Assembly: GCA_003567095.1 (NCBI GenBank)
Contig: PXAQ01000024.1
Span: forward strand, 1-5,806
Length of the DNA stretch: 5,806 bases
DNA from: Phycisphaerae bacterium
Lineage (GTDB): Bacteria > Planctomycetota > Phycisphaerae > Sedimentisphaerales > Anaerohalosphaeraceae
Direction: 5' to 3'
The position numbers were made by a program, and so were the translations under genes. Under the pieces are notes generated by a model. The model saw only the letters and a program-made list of their open reading frames with translations. It made no database searches and was not told the DNA's origin. Positions 5,698 through 5,806 of the stretch are shown in pieces; position 1 is the stretch's first letter; each line of letters begins with the position of its first letter.

Positions 5698-5806
5698 TTA
5701 ATGGGTTTTGGTTTCCGTTTGGTGATCGGCGTACCGCAGTTTCTGCGCCCAGTGCAGCTTGGTCGCCAAGGTGTCCCACTGCGTTCGCAAGGGGTTGTTA
5801 ACCACC
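5698..5806 (-). CDS. 3' end of an unidentified gene, truncated by the right edge
   Basis: On the minus strand a frame enters from the right edge and ends at TAA (5698-5700), giving 35 visible residues. They include NPLRTQWDTLATKLHWAQKLRYADHQ, a Trp-, Leu- and basic-rich, helix-prone tail ending in a polar stretch (TETKTH). Codons are GC-rich and RNY-like, and the stop lies 17 bp before the ATG of the TPR gene, as expected for a neighbour in one operon. The fragment is too short to assign a family. The start and most of the gene lie outside the window. Confidence 0.55.
   Translation of the reverse strand, partial: VVNNPLRTQWDTLATKLHWAQKLRYADHQTETKTH

Noticed and set aside
4235..5701. Long open frame (488 codons) on the + strand
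   Set aside because: It is antisense to the TPR gene, which has a signal peptide, acidic linker and TPRs. The + translation is Arg/Gly/Val-rich without domain structure.
5681..5779. Upstream extension of the TPR gene to GTG 5779
   Set aside because: It would place 33 polar residues before a clear signal peptide and overlaps the more coding-like end of the upstream gene.
1..5806. CRISPR array, tRNA, rRNA or riboswitch
   Set aside because: No regularly spaced repeats, cloverleaf-like sequence, rRNA signature or known aptamer motif was seen on either strand.

Overview
The window looks like a bacterial chromosome segment. Two GC-rich blocks of ordinary genes flank an AT-rich islet of about 1.1 kb. 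The flanks run near 70% G+C in single 60-base lines counted by hand, against roughly 33-35% in two islet lines. The C-terminal style of the TPR protein (a 'GGHFLGEGKFYKAADAF' helix pair followed by 'ALFAAGEYMSS') resembles TPR proteins I associate with Planctomycetota, perhaps Phycisphaerae. This placement is a tentative memory-based inference; no rRNA or marker gene is present to settle it.

Region 1 (1-1030, + strand): the 3' three-quarters of a dihydrolipoamide dehydrogenase-type flavoprotein. It has the NAD-binding Rossmann motif, the second FAD motif and the C-terminal dimerisation domain with the His/Glu catalytic dyad. The N-terminus with the redox-active cysteine pair lies off the left edge.

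Region 2 (about 1031-2209): the AT-rich islet. It has a plausible sigma70-type promoter at 1120-1148 that overlaps an 11-bp direct repeat with 21-bp periodicity. It then holds a doubtful small ORF, a 73-aa two-helix membrane protein with a good Shine-Dalgarno sequence, and a 154-aa protein with a two-helix transmembrane hairpin. I recognise none of these families. Base composition and codon use set the islet apart from both flanks, which suggests acquired DNA.

Region 3 (2210-5806, - strand): a tightly packed set of three genes read right to left. The first is the last 35 codons of an unidentified gene entering from the right edge. It is followed after 17 bp by an exported TPR protein with an acidic linker. 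After another 39 bp comes a DinG/XPD-type iron-sulfur helicase. The short gaps suggest one transcript, but no functional link between the TPR protein and the helicase is evident. The helicase and the islet genes converge at about 2152-2209.

No tRNA, rRNA, CRISPR array, transposase or integrase was seen. The most interesting material is the AT-rich islet with its small membrane proteins and repeat-flanked promoter. I see no proof that it is a new system.
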